Numbered from the stretch's first letter, positions 8,302 through 18,025 are shown. The stretch: 64,000 bases of DNA from Candidatus Saccharimonadota bacterium (GCA_029288365.1 JARIHI010000004.1:1-64000); one strand, 5' to 3'. Notes: generated by a model from the sequence alone, not told the origin. Made by a program: numbers and translations.

Positions 8302-9453
8302 ATGAAATATAGCAGATTACTACTTATAGGACTTCTAATAGCCATACCCCTGCTTGGGTTTACACTTAGCGCCAACGCTCAAAGTTTTAGAACCGGTAAC
8401 AACATCACTGTACCCAGCAATCGAAATGTAGACAGCACATTATACGCCTCAGGACGTACCATTGATGTAGCTGGTACTGTGGATGGCGACGTTATCTGTG
8501 CAGGGCAAAACATTACTATCAGCGGTACGGTCAGTGGTGATGTGCTCTGTGCAGGGCAAAACATCTACATCAACGGAAAAGTGGAAGGGAGTATACGACT
8601 TGCTGCTCAGAATATTAGCGTATCAGGTAACGTCCAAAAAAACGCTAACATCCTAGCCCAAAGTATAACGACGGATAGTAACAGCAGGATTGAGGGTGAT
8701 ATTGGTATAGCGGCTCAAGATAGTACGATAAACGGAGTAATCGGACGAGACCTAGCAGTGGCCTCAGGCAACATAACGATCAACAATACTGTGGGCCGAA
8801 ATATCCACGCCAACACTAATCAGCTTACTTTACAAAATGACGCTCAAGTGAAAGGTTTCGTTGATGTCACAAGCCCAAACAATATTGAACGCCAAAGCGG
8901 CGCTACAGTAACCGGTAAAATAACCCGTCACCAACCTGCCACCAATAAAAATCATAATACGAGCTGGATAGGACTTGGCTGGCTATTTACGCTGTACGTC
9001 ATTGTCGCTATGCTGCTTGTCAGCATTGCTCTCGTTTTGCTTATGCCCGGAGCTTTTCATACCGCTACTAGTACCGCACTTGCCGGTATGGGTAAAACCA
9101 TCCTTATTGGTATAGCAGCTACGGTGGTTGTGCCGCTGATTATTATCGGCCTAATGCTCACTATTGTAGGTATACCGCTCGGTATATTACTTCTGCTCGG
9201 GTGGTTGATACTGTTATTTTTATCTGGTCCTTTTGCGGCGTATCTGCTAGGACGGCTACTGGTGCGCGACGGTGTCCATAACGCAATCTTGATTATGCTG
9301 ATAGGCGCAGTGGTGCTCCTTATTTTATACCTGATACCATTCCTTAACTTCATAGCATTACTGTTAGCACTCTGGTTTGGTGTAGGGATGATTTTGCAAA
9401 CATTGCCGTGGCGTAAGCCCCATTATCACGTGCAAAACAATGCGCCTAAGTAA
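8302..9453 (+). CDS. Secreted/membrane polymer-forming (bactofilin-like beta-helix) protein
   Basis: 383 residues. A signal peptide ends near ANAQS. The first half is a run of short repeats alternating VDGDV/VSGDV/VEGS and AGQNI/AAQNI, as in polymer-forming right-handed beta-helix (bactofilin-like) domains. The C-terminal half has four hydrophobic segments, the last ones rich in Gly, Leu and Ile. ATG 8302 has AAGGAG at 8289-8294 before it, which decides against ATG 8272. Probably an envelope scaffold; it neighbours another exported protein. Confidence 0.8.
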   Translation: MKYSRLLLIGLLIAIPLLGFTLSANAQSFRTGNNITVPSNRNVDSTLYASGRTIDVAGTVDGDVICAGQNITISGTVSGDVLCAGQNIYINGKVEGSIRLAAQNISVSGNVQKNANILAQSITTDSNSRIEGDIGIAAQDSTINGVIGRDLAVASGNITINNTVGRNIHANTNQLTLQNDAQVKGFVDVTSPNNIERQSGATVTGKITRHQPATNKNHNTSWIGLGWLFTLYVIVAMLLVSIALVLLMPGAFHTATSTALAGMGKTILIGIAATVVVPLIIIGLMLTIVGIPLGILLLLGWLILLFLSGPFAAYLLGRLLVRDGVHNAILIMLIGAVVLLILYLIPFLNFIALLLALWFGVGMILQTLPWRKPHYHVQNNAPK

Positions 9454-9551
9454 ATTTATTTGAGATTTATACAACCAGGTGTCGTTGAAATATCTTTAAC
9501 CGAAGATGCGTAAATCGACACAAACCATATTGTTAATGGTAGAGTTAAACT

Positions 9552-11294
9552 ATGAAGCGCTTTGTTATTGCCCTAACGATTGGGTTGGCAGTGTCTGCAC
9601 TTGCAAGCAGTAACACTTCGGCATCCGTTAATGATTTTCGATTTTCCTCTTTCGCAGCCGACTACTACTTGCGCAAAGACAAAGCTGGCCGATCAGAAAT
9701 GGAAATAAAAGAACGTTTAGTCGCTATATTTCCTGACTTTGATCAAAACCACGGCATAGAACGTGCCATACCGACACAGTACGACAATCATCCAGTGAAC
9801 CTGACTATTCAGACAGTAACGGACGATTATGGACGTACACTACCATACTCTACATACAACAGTGGCACAAGCAAGGTTGTACGGATAGGCGATCCGCATA
9901 CATACGTGCACGGCGAACAATTGTATCGTATTACCTACACGGTGCATGACGTAACCCGAAAGCTCCATAACAGCGACGAGCTATACTGGAATGTCAATGG
10001 TACATGGTGGCGACAATCATTCACATCAGTTTCTGCAAAATTACACATTCCGAAAGAATTACAGCAAGCGTATGATGGACATGCAGCATGTTATGCAGGT
10101 GCCGCACTGAGCAATAGCTCAACTTACTGCACTGCTAGCGCCGATGTGCAGCCTAATGAAACGATAGTGAGCACAACTACAACCCGCCAGCTCAATGCGG
10201 GTGAAAATTTAGCGTTTTTCACTGGCTTCAAGGCCGGCACATTTAAACGATATGTAAAACCACCTATGCCGTTATGGCAAAAAATTATTATTCCGATAGC
10301 TCTTACTATAGGTGTGATCTGGTATATCATCGTTCCGGTATACGCTATTGCAAAAGGCCTGAAACGGTGGCGATTGTCAGGGCGAGACGTCGAGGGTAAA
10401 AATACAATTGTGCCGGAATATCTCCCTCCATCAGGAAAAAGCGTGTTACTTGCGAGCGTTATTTTGTCAGACCGATTACAGAACAAAGCTGTATCGGCAA
10501 CTATTATAGATTTGTCTGTTCGCCACTATATGAAAGTTTACGAAATTGAAAAAGGGCAATACGAACTAGAGCTGGCAAAGGATATAGGTGATCTTTTGCC
10601 CGAAGAGCAACGTGTGGTGACTATGTTTTTCGGAAGTGCTCCGACGCTTGGGGATCGAGTAAACCTTAAAGACAAATCTTCGTTATACACAGAGATTGCC
10701 GAGCTGGGTCGTACCATATATGATCAGACTATTGGTACCGGTCTAATGGCAGATACCAGAAAATCTCAAAAACATATTAACCTAGCAGGTGGATTGCTGC
10801 TTGGGTTTAGTATTGTGACATTTAGTATCTTTGGGATAGCAGTAGGGATCGCCCTATTAATCATTGGCAACAAGATGCCAGCTCGCACTCTGGAAGGCAT
10901 TGAGTTAAAAGAATATTTGTTAGGGCTGAAAGCATATATGCAGATGGCAGAAGCTGAGCGAATTCAGCAACTGCAAAGTCCATCAGGCGCCGAGCGCATG
11001 CCCATAGATACTACTGATAATAGTACGCTCATTAAGCTATATGAGAGACTTTTACCTTATGCCATACTATTCGGTATAGAAACAGAGTGGGCAGGGCAAT
11101 TTGCACATCTGTATACAGCACCGCCGGACTGGTACAGCGGCACATCGCCCACCTTTAATGCAGCCTACTTTGCTGCAAGCTTAGGAAGTTTCAGCAGCAG
11201 CACCTCAGCCAGTTTTTCGCCACCTACAAGTAGTGGTGGCTCGTCGGGCGGGTTTTCTGGAGCAGGTGGTGGCGGGGGCGGGGGAGGCTGGTAG
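9552..11294 (+). CDS. DUF2207 domain-containing predicted membrane protein
   Basis: 580 residues. Signal peptide, an extracytoplasmic DUF2207 beta domain (DYYLRKDKAGRSEMEIKER, VHDVTRKLHNSDELYWNVNG), one transmembrane segment near 240-260, a cytoplasmic region, paired helices near 410-450 and a C-terminal Ser/Gly tail ending in an almost pure glycine run and Trp. This architecture, including the glycine tail, is typical of DUF2207 proteins. Function unknown; commonly envelope-associated. Confidence 0.88.
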   Translation: MKRFVIALTIGLAVSALASSNTSASVNDFRFSSFAADYYLRKDKAGRSEMEIKERLVAIFPDFDQNHGIERAIPTQYDNHPVNLTIQTVTDDYGRTLPYSTYNSGTSKVVRIGDPHTYVHGEQLYRITYTVHDVTRKLHNSDELYWNVNGTWWRQSFTSVSAKLHIPKELQQAYDGHAACYAGAALSNSSTYCTASADVQPNETIVSTTTTRQLNAGENLAFFTGFKAGTFKRYVKPPMPLWQKIIIPIALTIGVIWYIIVPVYAIAKGLKRWRLSGRDVEGKNTIVPEYLPPSGKSVLLASVILSDRLQNKAVSATIIDLSVRHYMKVYEIEKGQYELELAKDIGDLLPEEQRVVTMFFGSAPTLGDRVNLKDKSSLYTEIAELGRTIYDQTIGTGLMADTRKSQKHINLAGGLLLGFSIVTFSIFGIAVGIALLIIGNKMPARTLEGIELKEYLLGLKAYMQMAEAERIQQLQSPSGAERMPIDTTDNSTLIKLYERLLPYAILFGIETEWAGQFAHLYTAPPDWYSGTSPTFNAAYFAASLGSFSSSTSASFSPPTSSGGSSGGFSGAGGGGGGGGW

Positions 11295-11315
11295 GCCGAA
11301 ATAGTCTTCGCAAAA

Positions 11316-11768
11316 TTACTCTTCGGACTCAGCTACAAATCCGGGTGAATGTGGTTGATAATGCGAGGTTGGTGTTATTCCAGCTGCCCATACGTGCACA
11401 ACTCCTTCTTTGAGTACTATGGTATTCCCTCCGCGTATACTATTTCCTATTCTACGCATCAGAGGAAGAGAGGGCTCCGCTCGGCCTATATAAGTCGCTA
11501 CTTCGTTCTCAAGATCATCCAACGCTGCCGCAGGGACACAGTCAAACTCATCCGCATAATAGTCTGGACGTTCCTGTTGAATAGTCTTTGACGCTTCTTC
11601 AATCTCCGCCATTTTAATTTCTCTATAAAAGAACCGTAAACTAGCAAATCCACGTATCACTCCGTCAAGGCTTACTTTGCCAAGAACTCTTTTGAGGAAC
11701 GGTTGGCTCTCAAAAGCCGCTTCTTCAAAACCGAAACCTACATGCGTACCTGAAAATTCATATGCCAT
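11316..11768 (-). CDS. Hypothetical protein, 150 aa
   Basis: Not recognised. Contains an alpha-helical charged middle (REIKMAEIEEASKTIQQERPDYYADEFD) and no membrane segment. Convergent with the DUF2207 gene. A TATAGT box lies 10 bases upstream of the ATG on the minus strand. The reading frame is uninterrupted and has ordinary codon use. Confidence 0.6.
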   Translation of the reverse strand: MAYEFSGTHVGFGFEEAAFESQPFLKRVLGKVSLDGVIRGFASLRFFYREIKMAEIEEASKTIQQERPDYYADEFDCVPAAALDDLENEVATYIGRAEPSLPLMRRIGNSIRGGNTIVLKEGVVHVWAAGITPTSHYQPHSPGFVAESEE

Positions 11769-11928
11769 AATAATTTATACTATACTATTTATTTTCTAAA
11801 AGTCAATATCTATACTCTCAAAATAAATTCTGGGCGCGCGATAAATATCGCACGGATTTTGCCAAATATTTTACAGCTCAATTACAGGGGTAGCGCTACA
11901 CTAAAGTTGCATAAATAGGAGCACTTTT

Positions 11929-12399
11929 ATGGTAGTCAACAATATTTCCGAAGATAAAGATACTTCAAATAAACAGGGTGAGGATCAAGAAAAACTCCAG
12001 AAAGCAGCCGAAACCGCTCAAGATGTACTTATCAAGGCTGAAAGTGTGTTTCCATTCGTTCTTTTCCCAGACACCATCACCGTTAGCCGGATGAAAGTTG
12101 CTGTTATTCGGCGTTCATTTTTTAGAGTAGCCGATGTTATAAGTCTGCAAATTGACGATATATTAAATGTCGAAGTTGACACCGGGCCACTATTTGGTGC
12201 TTTGAATATTTTCACCAGAGTATATGGCAGTGACCCTTTACAAATTAAATATCTGGATCGCAAAAGCGCTATAGACGTAAAGCGTATACTCGAAGGTTAC
12301 GTTATCGCGCGCAAACGCGAAATCGATACATCAGGCATTGAAAAAGGGCAGCTCATTATGTTATTAACACAACTCGGTAGTGACTCAGCCATGACATAG
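11929..12399 (+). CDS. PH-like domain hypothetical protein, 156 aa
   Basis: After a charged N-terminus (to about residue 35) the rest reads as a small beta-rich domain closed by a helix: FPDTITVSRMKVAVIRRSFFRVADVISLQIDDILNVEV, then FTRVYGSDPLQIKYL and KSAIDVKRILEGYVIA. This fits bacterial PH-like domains, but the family call is by eye. AGGAG at 11917-11921 precedes the ATG at good spacing, and TACACT farther upstream is a plausible -10. Confidence 0.6.
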   Translation: MVVNNISEDKDTSNKQGEDQEKLQKAAETAQDVLIKAESVFPFVLFPDTITVSRMKVAVIRRSFFRVADVISLQIDDILNVEVDTGPLFGALNIFTRVYGSDPLQIKYLDRKSAIDVKRILEGYVIARKREIDTSGIEKGQLIMLLTQLGSDSAMT

Positions 12400-12561
12400 A
12401 TCGCACTCTTTAGTGTAAGCGGCCTGGCGACCCTGGTCATCCAGATTCTTATCCACCAGTTGCGTCTAATCTGAATCTTCTCATTGCTTCTAATTTTCTA
12501 CTATAAGGAATTTTACAGACATCGTTCACAGCAGCTCTGCTACACTTTTAGTGGAGGATTT

Positions 12562-13194
12562 ATGATAATTACAAAGTACGAACACGCCTGTTTTACAGTC
12601 CAAGAAGACAATACTCTCCTAATAATAGATCCTGGGGCTTTTAGTAACGTGCCTACATTGAAAAAGGTTGCTGCAATCATACTTACTCACGTACATGGTG
12701 ATCATGTAGATGAATCAAAGATAAAGCAAATTATCACTGACAACCCTGGTATAAAAGTCTTTTCTACCCAAGAAGTAGCTGATGCATTTCCTACTTTGCA
12801 ACCCCTGGTAGTGCAACCTGGCACCATGCATCAAATAGGGGCGTTCACGCTTGCGTTTTTTGGCGGAGAACATGCGACTATTCATCCATCCTGGCCCAGG
12901 GCTCAGAATATAGGAGTTCTTATAAACAGTACTCTATATTATCCAGGAGATTCGTTTGTACTACCCGGACGCCCTATAAAAGTTTTGGCTGCACCTGCGG
13001 CAGCTCCCTGGCTTAAAATTAGCGAAGCTATAGATTTCATTAGCGAAGTTAAGCCCGAACTTGCATTTCCTACTCACGATGCCATTTTGTCCAAAGAAGG
13101 ACAACAGGTACAGGATAGTATGCTGGAACCAGCTGCCAAGAAGGCTGGGACCAAATACCAACGCCTGCAAATTGGCCAATCTATCACCGTTTGA
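12562..13194 (+). CDS. Metallo-beta-lactamase fold hydrolase (UlaG-like)
   Basis: 210 residues. The metal-binding signature THVHGDHVD is at about residues 45-53, with further His ligands in GGEHATIH and FPTHDAIL. The short single-domain form is like the UlaG/L-ascorbate-6-phosphate lactonase branch, but substrates vary widely. ATG 12562 is chosen because GGAGG at 12553-12557 precedes it; an upstream in-frame start at 12484 would add a non-conserved stretch. Ends with TGA. Confidence 0.85.
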   Translation: MIITKYEHACFTVQEDNTLLIIDPGAFSNVPTLKKVAAIILTHVHGDHVDESKIKQIITDNPGIKVFSTQEVADAFPTLQPLVVQPGTMHQIGAFTLAFFGGEHATIHPSWPRAQNIGVLINSTLYYPGDSFVLPGRPIKVLAAPAAAPWLKISEAIDFISEVKPELAFPTHDAILSKEGQQVQDSMLEPAAKKAGTKYQRLQIGQSITV

Positions 13195-13220
13195 TGTGAC
13201 TTGGCTCACTTACTTATTAT

Positions 13221-13317
13221 AGCCCTGAGTCAATTTCGTATGTGAGGTACGGCTTCTAAGTATGTTTTATAACATACTTAGACATTCCGTGGTCAAATAG
13301 AAAGTCGACTCAGGGCT
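13221..13317. terminator. Long nested hairpin between convergent genes
   Basis: AGCCCTGAGT (13221-13230) pairs perfectly with ACTCAGGGCT (13308-13317), and inside it TAAGTATGTT (13257-13266) pairs perfectly with AACATACTTA (13271-13280). The structure spans the whole space between two convergent genes. It could be a bidirectional terminator without a U tract, or a separate structured RNA. Confidence 0.6.
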
Positions 13318-13331
13318 TAAATCCCCTTTGT

Positions 13332-14036
13332 TTAAGAAACTTCTGTCCCAACGTGCTCGCCACGCGCTACTCGACGAATATTGTCTTCTTGCAACGCATC
13401 AAATACTACTATTTTTAGCTTGTGTTCCATCGCCAATGCCATAGCAGCTTTATCCATAACCCGGATATGATCATTGTCTACAGCTTCTTTAAAGCTAACG
13501 TGGTCTAGTCTGACAGCGTCGCTATATTGCGCAGGATCCTTATTGTATACCCCGTCAACTTTTGTAGCTTTATAAACTGCCTGGCAATCCAATTCTAGCG
13601 CTAGATTTACTGCTGCGGTATCAGTAGTAAAGTATGGACGTCCCACGCCGCCTGCTACAATAACTACTCGCCCAGCTGCCAAGTGCTTTTCAGCTAATCT
13701 GTGAGAAAAATTTTCGCTTACTTGTTGGGCGAAGATGTTTGATAAACATCGGGTTGGCACATCATGTTTTTCAAAAATATCCGTTAGGGCGATAGCATTC
13801 ATAACGGTGCCAAGCATCCCCATATGATCCGCCGTAACTCGCTTGATACCTTTACCGGCAATTTGCGCCCCGCGTACGAAGTTGCCGCCACCCACCATAA
13901 TAATTATCTGAGAACCATTTTCGGCAAAAGCTTTAACTTCTTGGGCTAACCATCCGCCAAACTGAGGATCTATGCCGTGCTCGTATTGGCCGGCTAATTG
14001 TTCGCCAGAAATCTTTAGTAACACGCGTTTCTGCAT
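13332..14036 (-). CDS. pyrH: UMP kinase
   Basis: 234 residues of the amino-acid-kinase fold. KRVLLKISGEQLAG at the start holds the phosphate-binding Lys and Gly, GGGNFVRGAQIAGKGIKRVTADHMGMLGTVMNA is the bacterial UMP-kinase signature, and ATKVDGVYNKDP the ATP-binding loop. It phosphorylates UMP to UDP with ATP. ATG 14036 fits the family start; a TATAGT box lies 8 bases upstream on the minus strand. It is not next to rpsB, tsf or frr, its usual neighbours. Confidence 0.95.
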   Translation of the reverse strand: MQKRVLLKISGEQLAGQYEHGIDPQFGGWLAQEVKAFAENGSQIIIMVGGGNFVRGAQIAGKGIKRVTADHMGMLGTVMNAIALTDIFEKHDVPTRCLSNIFAQQVSENFSHRLAEKHLAAGRVVIVAGGVGRPYFTTDTAAVNLALELDCQAVYKATKVDGVYNKDPAQYSDAVRLDHVSFKEAVDNDHIRVMDKAAMALAMEHKLKIVVFDALQEDNIRRVARGEHVGTEVS

Positions 14037-14153
14037 TAAAAACAACTATATCACACATGAGTTATTAAAAATAGGAAATTGTATTGATAAAAATTCAATA
14101 ATGTTTTATTATATAAACTTACTATACGAAATTTAGGAGTTGATAGAGGAAGT

Positions 14154-14936
14154 ATGACTGGAATTGATAATGCTCCGGCGCGTACAGATGAAATGGTTGA
14201 GGTGAACGCAGCTGCTTTGTTGACAGGTGACGACGAGTTTCTTGAGGAAGTTCCCGAAGGGGAAAGTAAAACCCACGAGGTACTTTGGGTATCCTTAGAA
14301 GATGGCACAAGGGCAGCTGTGCTCGTTCATAAAACTGCTACTGTAAGTGCAGATGCCCAACTAGGCCGAGGAAGCGGTCCTATTGGCATGGACTCAGTTA
14401 TAGGCAATGGCGTAATCCTCGAAGGAGCTGTCTTTACCGATGTAGAGATTAGAGACCACGCACATATAAAACCCAATGCAAGAGTTGGAGATATTCGCAG
14501 AGCAACTTTAGACAGAAACACGCATAAAACTGCTTTAGGAAAAATTGTTATAGAAGAGCGTGTAATAGTTGGGAGTGGCGCTCGTATACATGCGCCAACA
14601 GCAGGAGATACGACTCGCATCGAAGCTGAAGCACAAATTGGGGCAGGCGCAAGGCTTGGTGTCACTAGAGATAAAACCATCTTACCCAAAGCCGTAGAAA
14701 TTGGCACAAAGGCACTTATCGCACGCGGCACAGTTTTAGGAACCGGTGTAGTAATCGGAGCCGGTTCCGAAATTCCAGAGGGCTACGAAATAGCAAGTAA
14801 TGTCCGAATTCCTGAGGGATTACGGTTCTTAAGAGGCTATCGACAACCACCCAGCAAACAGCGACCAAGTCGAAGACAAATCATACCCAAATCTTGGTTA
14901 AGAGACCTTCAAGGGTTCTACGAAGAAATCAAATAA
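14154..14936 (+). CDS. Left-handed beta-helix (hexapeptide repeat) protein
   Basis: 260 residues. Residues about 65-220 consist of hexapeptide-like turns (VIGNGVILEGAVFTDVEI, RVIVGSGARIHA, AQIGAGARLGV, VVIGAGSEIPEGYEI). This is the fold of acyl- and nucleotidyl-transferase C-domains, but there is no nucleotidyltransferase domain here and the catalytic His cannot be assigned. The C-terminus is basic (PPSKQRPSRRQ). Function unknown. Confidence 0.65.
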   Translation: MTGIDNAPARTDEMVEVNAAALLTGDDEFLEEVPEGESKTHEVLWVSLEDGTRAAVLVHKTATVSADAQLGRGSGPIGMDSVIGNGVILEGAVFTDVEIRDHAHIKPNARVGDIRRATLDRNTHKTALGKIVIEERVIVGSGARIHAPTAGDTTRIEAEAQIGAGARLGVTRDKTILPKAVEIGTKALIARGTVLGTGVVIGAGSEIPEGYEIASNVRIPEGLRFLRGYRQPPSKQRPSRRQIIPKSWLRDLQGFYEEIK

Positions 14937-14963
14937 TTTCAAATTTGCAGTATACTAAACTGT

Positions 14964-15761
14964 ATGAAAATTTATTCGTGGAACGTGAACGGTATCCGAG
15001 CGGTTATTCGCAAAGAGGCCTTTACGCCTTTCATTAAAGCGTCTCAACCAGATATACTGTGCCTGCAAGAAACAAAAGCCAAACAAGGCCAAGCCGAAAT
15101 TGACCTGCCTGATTACCGTGAATTTTGGTACTCGGCAGATAAGCCAGGCTATAGTGGAACTGCTGTGTTTAGCAAGCCAAAACCACTACAGGTAATCAAT
15201 GGCTTGCCCCGAGGTATTATTGAAGAATACAAGGTTACCGGCGATACTTACGGTGACCCAAACCTAGAAGGCAGAGTTATTGCAGCAGAATATGAAAAAT
15301 TTTGGGTTGTTACGGTATACACTCCCAATGCTAAAGATGATCTCAGTCGTATCCCGCTACGATACAAGTGCTGGGACCCCGCATTTTTGGCTTACTGTAA
15401 AGAATTAGAAAAAACAAAACCAGTAGTATTTTGCGGTGATTTAAATGTCGCCCATACCGAATTGGACTTGGCTAATCCCAAACCAAATCAAGGTAAAAAA
15501 GGGTTTACTGATGAGGAGCGTGAAGGCTTCCAAAATTTTATAAACGCTGGATTCATTGATACATTCCGAATGTTCAAACAGGGAAATGGTTACTATACCT
15601 GGTGGAGTCATTTTGCCAAGTCACGCGAACGAAACGTCGGCTGGCGGATTGATTATGTGCTTGTAAGTCAAAGCTTAAAAAATAACGTAAAAGCAGCCGA
15701 TATACACCCTGATGTTATGGGATCAGATCACTGCCCGGTGAGCATTACTTTGGACGTATAG
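14964..15761 (+). CDS. xth: Exodeoxyribonuclease III (AP endonuclease)
   Basis: 265 residues of the endonuclease/exonuclease/phosphatase fold. KIYSWNVNGIRAV, LCLQETKA, GYSGTAVFSK, VFCGDLNVAH, WRIDYVLVS and GSDHCPV give all the metal-binding and catalytic elements of the ExoA/Xth AP-endonuclease group. It cuts DNA at abasic sites in base-excision repair. TATACT at 14951-14956 lies exactly 7 bases before the ATG (leaderless). It opens a run of nucleotide-sanitation genes. Confidence 0.96.
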   Translation: MKIYSWNVNGIRAVIRKEAFTPFIKASQPDILCLQETKAKQGQAEIDLPDYREFWYSADKPGYSGTAVFSKPKPLQVINGLPRGIIEEYKVTGDTYGDPNLEGRVIAAEYEKFWVVTVYTPNAKDDLSRIPLRYKCWDPAFLAYCKELEKTKPVVFCGDLNVAHTELDLANPKPNQGKKGFTDEEREGFQNFINAGFIDTFRMFKQGNGYYTWWSHFAKSRERNVGWRIDYVLVSQSLKNNVKAADIHPDVMGSDHCPVSITLDV

Positions 15762-15784
15762 ACCTTACACGATACACTAAAGTC

Positions 15785-16315
15785 ATGAAAGTGGCAGTAG
15801 CTTCAAAAAATCCGGTGAAAGTAGCAGCTGCCAAAAAAGCTTTTGAGGAATACTTTCCTGATGAAACCATAGAATATGTAAGTTTGAGCACTGATTCGGG
15901 CGTTGGCAAACAACCGATGAATGCTACCGAAACAGCGACAGGGGCATGCAGACGTGCTGAAAATGCGCGAGATAGCGGAGCAGACTTTGCAGTAGGCATA
16001 GAGGGTGGATTAAGCGTAGTTACACTTGATAATCAGGAGTATGCATTTGAGCAAACTTGGGCCTGCATCCTTGATACTAAAACTGGACTAAGTGAAATCG
16101 GTTCAGGACCAGCCTATCCTTTACCCCATAATGTAGTCGTTTTAATCAAGCAAGGTAAAACCCTAACCGACGCTATGGCTATAGAATATGGAACTATAGA
16201 CCTTGGGGCCAATGATGGATTTAATGGCTGGTTATCCAATAATAAAATTGATCGCACCGAAGCCTCAAAAATCGCAGTTTTCTTAGCTCTCTGCGGATTA
16301 TATAAAGAAAAATAA
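15785..16315 (+). CDS. Non-canonical purine NTP phosphatase (YjjX-like)
   Basis: 176 residues. ASKNPVKVAAAKKAFEEYFP, the SGVGKQPMNATETATGACRRA segment and AVGIEGGLS are typical of inosine/xanthosine triphosphatases of the YjjX family, which remove deaminated purine NTPs from the pool. It lies between xth and a kinase-like gene; TACACT at 15773-15778 is 6 bases before the ATG (leaderless). Confidence 0.88.
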   Translation: MKVAVASKNPVKVAAAKKAFEEYFPDETIEYVSLSTDSGVGKQPMNATETATGACRRAENARDSGADFAVGIEGGLSVVTLDNQEYAFEQTWACILDTKTGLSEIGSGPAYPLPHNVVVLIKQGKTLTDAMAIEYGTIDLGANDGFNGWLSNNKIDRTEASKIAVFLALCGLYKEK

Positions 16316-16394
16316 TCACTATAACTTTTTATTGAAATATTTACAAATGTATTTTTAAGTGTTATGCTGGCTACAATACACTAAGGAGTACTTT

Positions 16395-17138
16395 ATGTCC
16401 TCGCCTTCTGTTGAAGCCATGCTTGAAGCCTTACAACGTGATGACCCGGTTTATGAACCTAATCCGGAAGTTGCAGCAGACTTGCATGAAAAAGTGTTGG
16501 GCATGATGGTGGGCCCAGCCTTTACGGGTAAATCTACAATTATATCTAGAGCTTGTGAACTCGATCCAGAATTTGCAGCCGCATCTTCTTTTACCACAAG
16601 GCCTCGTCGAGAAAGTGATGGAGAAGGGGAGTATGTTTTTCATCCTCATACTTCTGAAGGCATAGGGATCATTTATGGCTTGCAGCAACAGGGCGACCTT
16701 GCTCAATATGTAGCATTTCCGGGACTAGGATATATTTACGGATCTGTACCTAGTGATTATCCAAAGCCGTACAACTTACGGCCTGTTATGGCAACTGCAG
16801 TGGGAGGTATGTTACGAGCACCATTCTTACGTCATCACACCTTAGGTATTGCATGTCCACCAACAGAATGGGATGAACGCGATAGGGCAAGTACACGAAC
16901 TCGTGGCGAAGAGGCCGCAAAGCAACGTTCTGCGCGCGTTAAGGAAGGAGCAAAAAGCTTAGATTGGCTGTTAAGTCATCCTGAAACGCAATGGATTTCT
17001 AATCATAGAGGTGGATTAAAAGTTGCCGCTCAAACCGTTGTCAGGGTGGTTAGACAAGAAGCAGAAGCTCCTCAAGATAATAGACGAATGGGAGAAGATC
17101 TTTATAGACATCTTTCGCGTATTGCCACCGAACTATAG
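16395..17138 (+). CDS. Guanylate-kinase-like P-loop protein
   Basis: 247 residues. Walker A is GPAFTGKST (about residues 41-49), followed by SSFTTRPRRESDGEGEYVF, which mirrors the GMP-binding TTRxxRxGE segment of guanylate kinases. The remainder differs: a proline-rich middle and a charged helix replace the usual lid, so activity on GMP is uncertain. ATG 16395 has AAGGAG upstream at good spacing, favouring it over 16359. Confidence 0.7.
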   Translation: MSSPSVEAMLEALQRDDPVYEPNPEVAADLHEKVLGMMVGPAFTGKSTIISRACELDPEFAAASSFTTRPRRESDGEGEYVFHPHTSEGIGIIYGLQQQGDLAQYVAFPGLGYIYGSVPSDYPKPYNLRPVMATAVGGMLRAPFLRHHTLGIACPPTEWDERDRASTRTRGEEAAKQRSARVKEGAKSLDWLLSHPETQWISNHRGGLKVAAQTVVRVVRQEAEAPQDNRRMGEDLYRHLSRIATEL

Positions 17139-17161
17139 GGTAGTGGTGCTACACTTGGTAC

Positions 17162-17548
17162 ATGGGAAAGAGTGACAAAGATACCACAATACAAGAGTTA
17201 AAAGATCTCATTGAAGCGTTTGCACAAGAGCGCAATTGGAAGAAACACCATACGCCTAAAAATTTAGCTGTCTCGATAGCCATTGAAGCCGCCGAACTCA
17301 TGGAACATTTCCAGTGGGACGATTATCAAAAAAACGACAAACAAGCTATCGCCGACGAGCTAGCAGATATCCTGACTTACATATGTAACTTCGCGAATGT
17401 CTGCGACATTGACATAGCCACCGCATACAAGCGAAAACTTGAAAAATCCGCCAAGAAATATCCTGCAGAGTTATTCGATAAAGCAGGTGATAGCGGAGGC
17501 CACTACTTTCGTATTAAAAATGAATACCGCACCAAAAAGAAGCAATGA
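17162..17548 (+). CDS. MazG-like nucleotide pyrophosphohydrolase
   Basis: 128 residues. EAAELMEHFQW and ELADILTYI form the paired EExxE/ExxD metal-binding helices of the MazG/dCTP-pyrophosphatase family, with the RNW tripeptide near residue 22. The family hydrolyses aberrant or excess (d)NTPs to monophosphates. TACACT is 6 bases before the ATG. The stop overlaps the NUDIX start, so the two are probably coupled. Confidence 0.88.
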   Translation: MGKSDKDTTIQELKDLIEAFAQERNWKKHHTPKNLAVSIAIEAAELMEHFQWDDYQKNDKQAIADELADILTYICNFANVCDIDIATAYKRKLEKSAKKYPAELFDKAGDSGGHYFRIKNEYRTKKKQ

Positions 17549-18021
17549 TGAAAGTTTGTACGGTTTTATTTTTACTCCGTGACAACGAAATTCTGCTTGC
17601 CATGAAAAAACGCGGTTTTGGCAAAGGCTATTGGAACGGAACGGGCGGAAAAGTTGAGCACAGTGAAACTGTAGAGCAAGCGGCGATTCGCGAATGCCAA
17701 GAAGAAATAGGTGTTATTCCTACAAATATAGAAAAGGTAGCAATCCACGATTTTGTATTTGAGGACAAAGTTGACAATATTCAAGCCCATGTATTTATTA
17801 CAAGATCATGGACAGGCAAGCCCACAGAAACTAACGAAATGGCACCGAAATGGTTTGACACAAAAAACATTCCGTACGACCAGATGTGGGAAGATGACAT
17901 CATATGGTTACCCCTGATACTTCAGGGCAAAAAACTCCAAACCCACTTTACGTTCGCTCCAGACGGCAAAGCTGTACGTACCGCGGAACTTACTGTGGTC
18001 AGTGATTTTACGTTACACTAG
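17545..18021 (+). CDS. NUDIX hydrolase (MutT/MTH1-like)
   Basis: 158 residues. The Nudix box is complete: GGKVEHSETVEQAAIRECQEEIGV (in two parts, residues about 31-54). KGYWNGTGGK before the box and the DEFVFED-like region after it resemble 8-oxo-dGTP diphosphatases of the MTH1 group, which sanitise oxidised purine nucleotides. Its start overlaps the MazG stop by four bases, indicating translational coupling. Confidence 0.88.
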   Translation: MMKVCTVLFLLRDNEILLAMKKRGFGKGYWNGTGGKVEHSETVEQAAIRECQEEIGVIPTNIEKVAIHDFVFEDKVDNIQAHVFITRSWTGKPTETNEMAPKWFDTKNIPYDQMWEDDIIWLPLILQGKKLQTHFTFAPDGKAVRTAELTVVSDFTLH

Positions 18022-18025
18022 AAAT

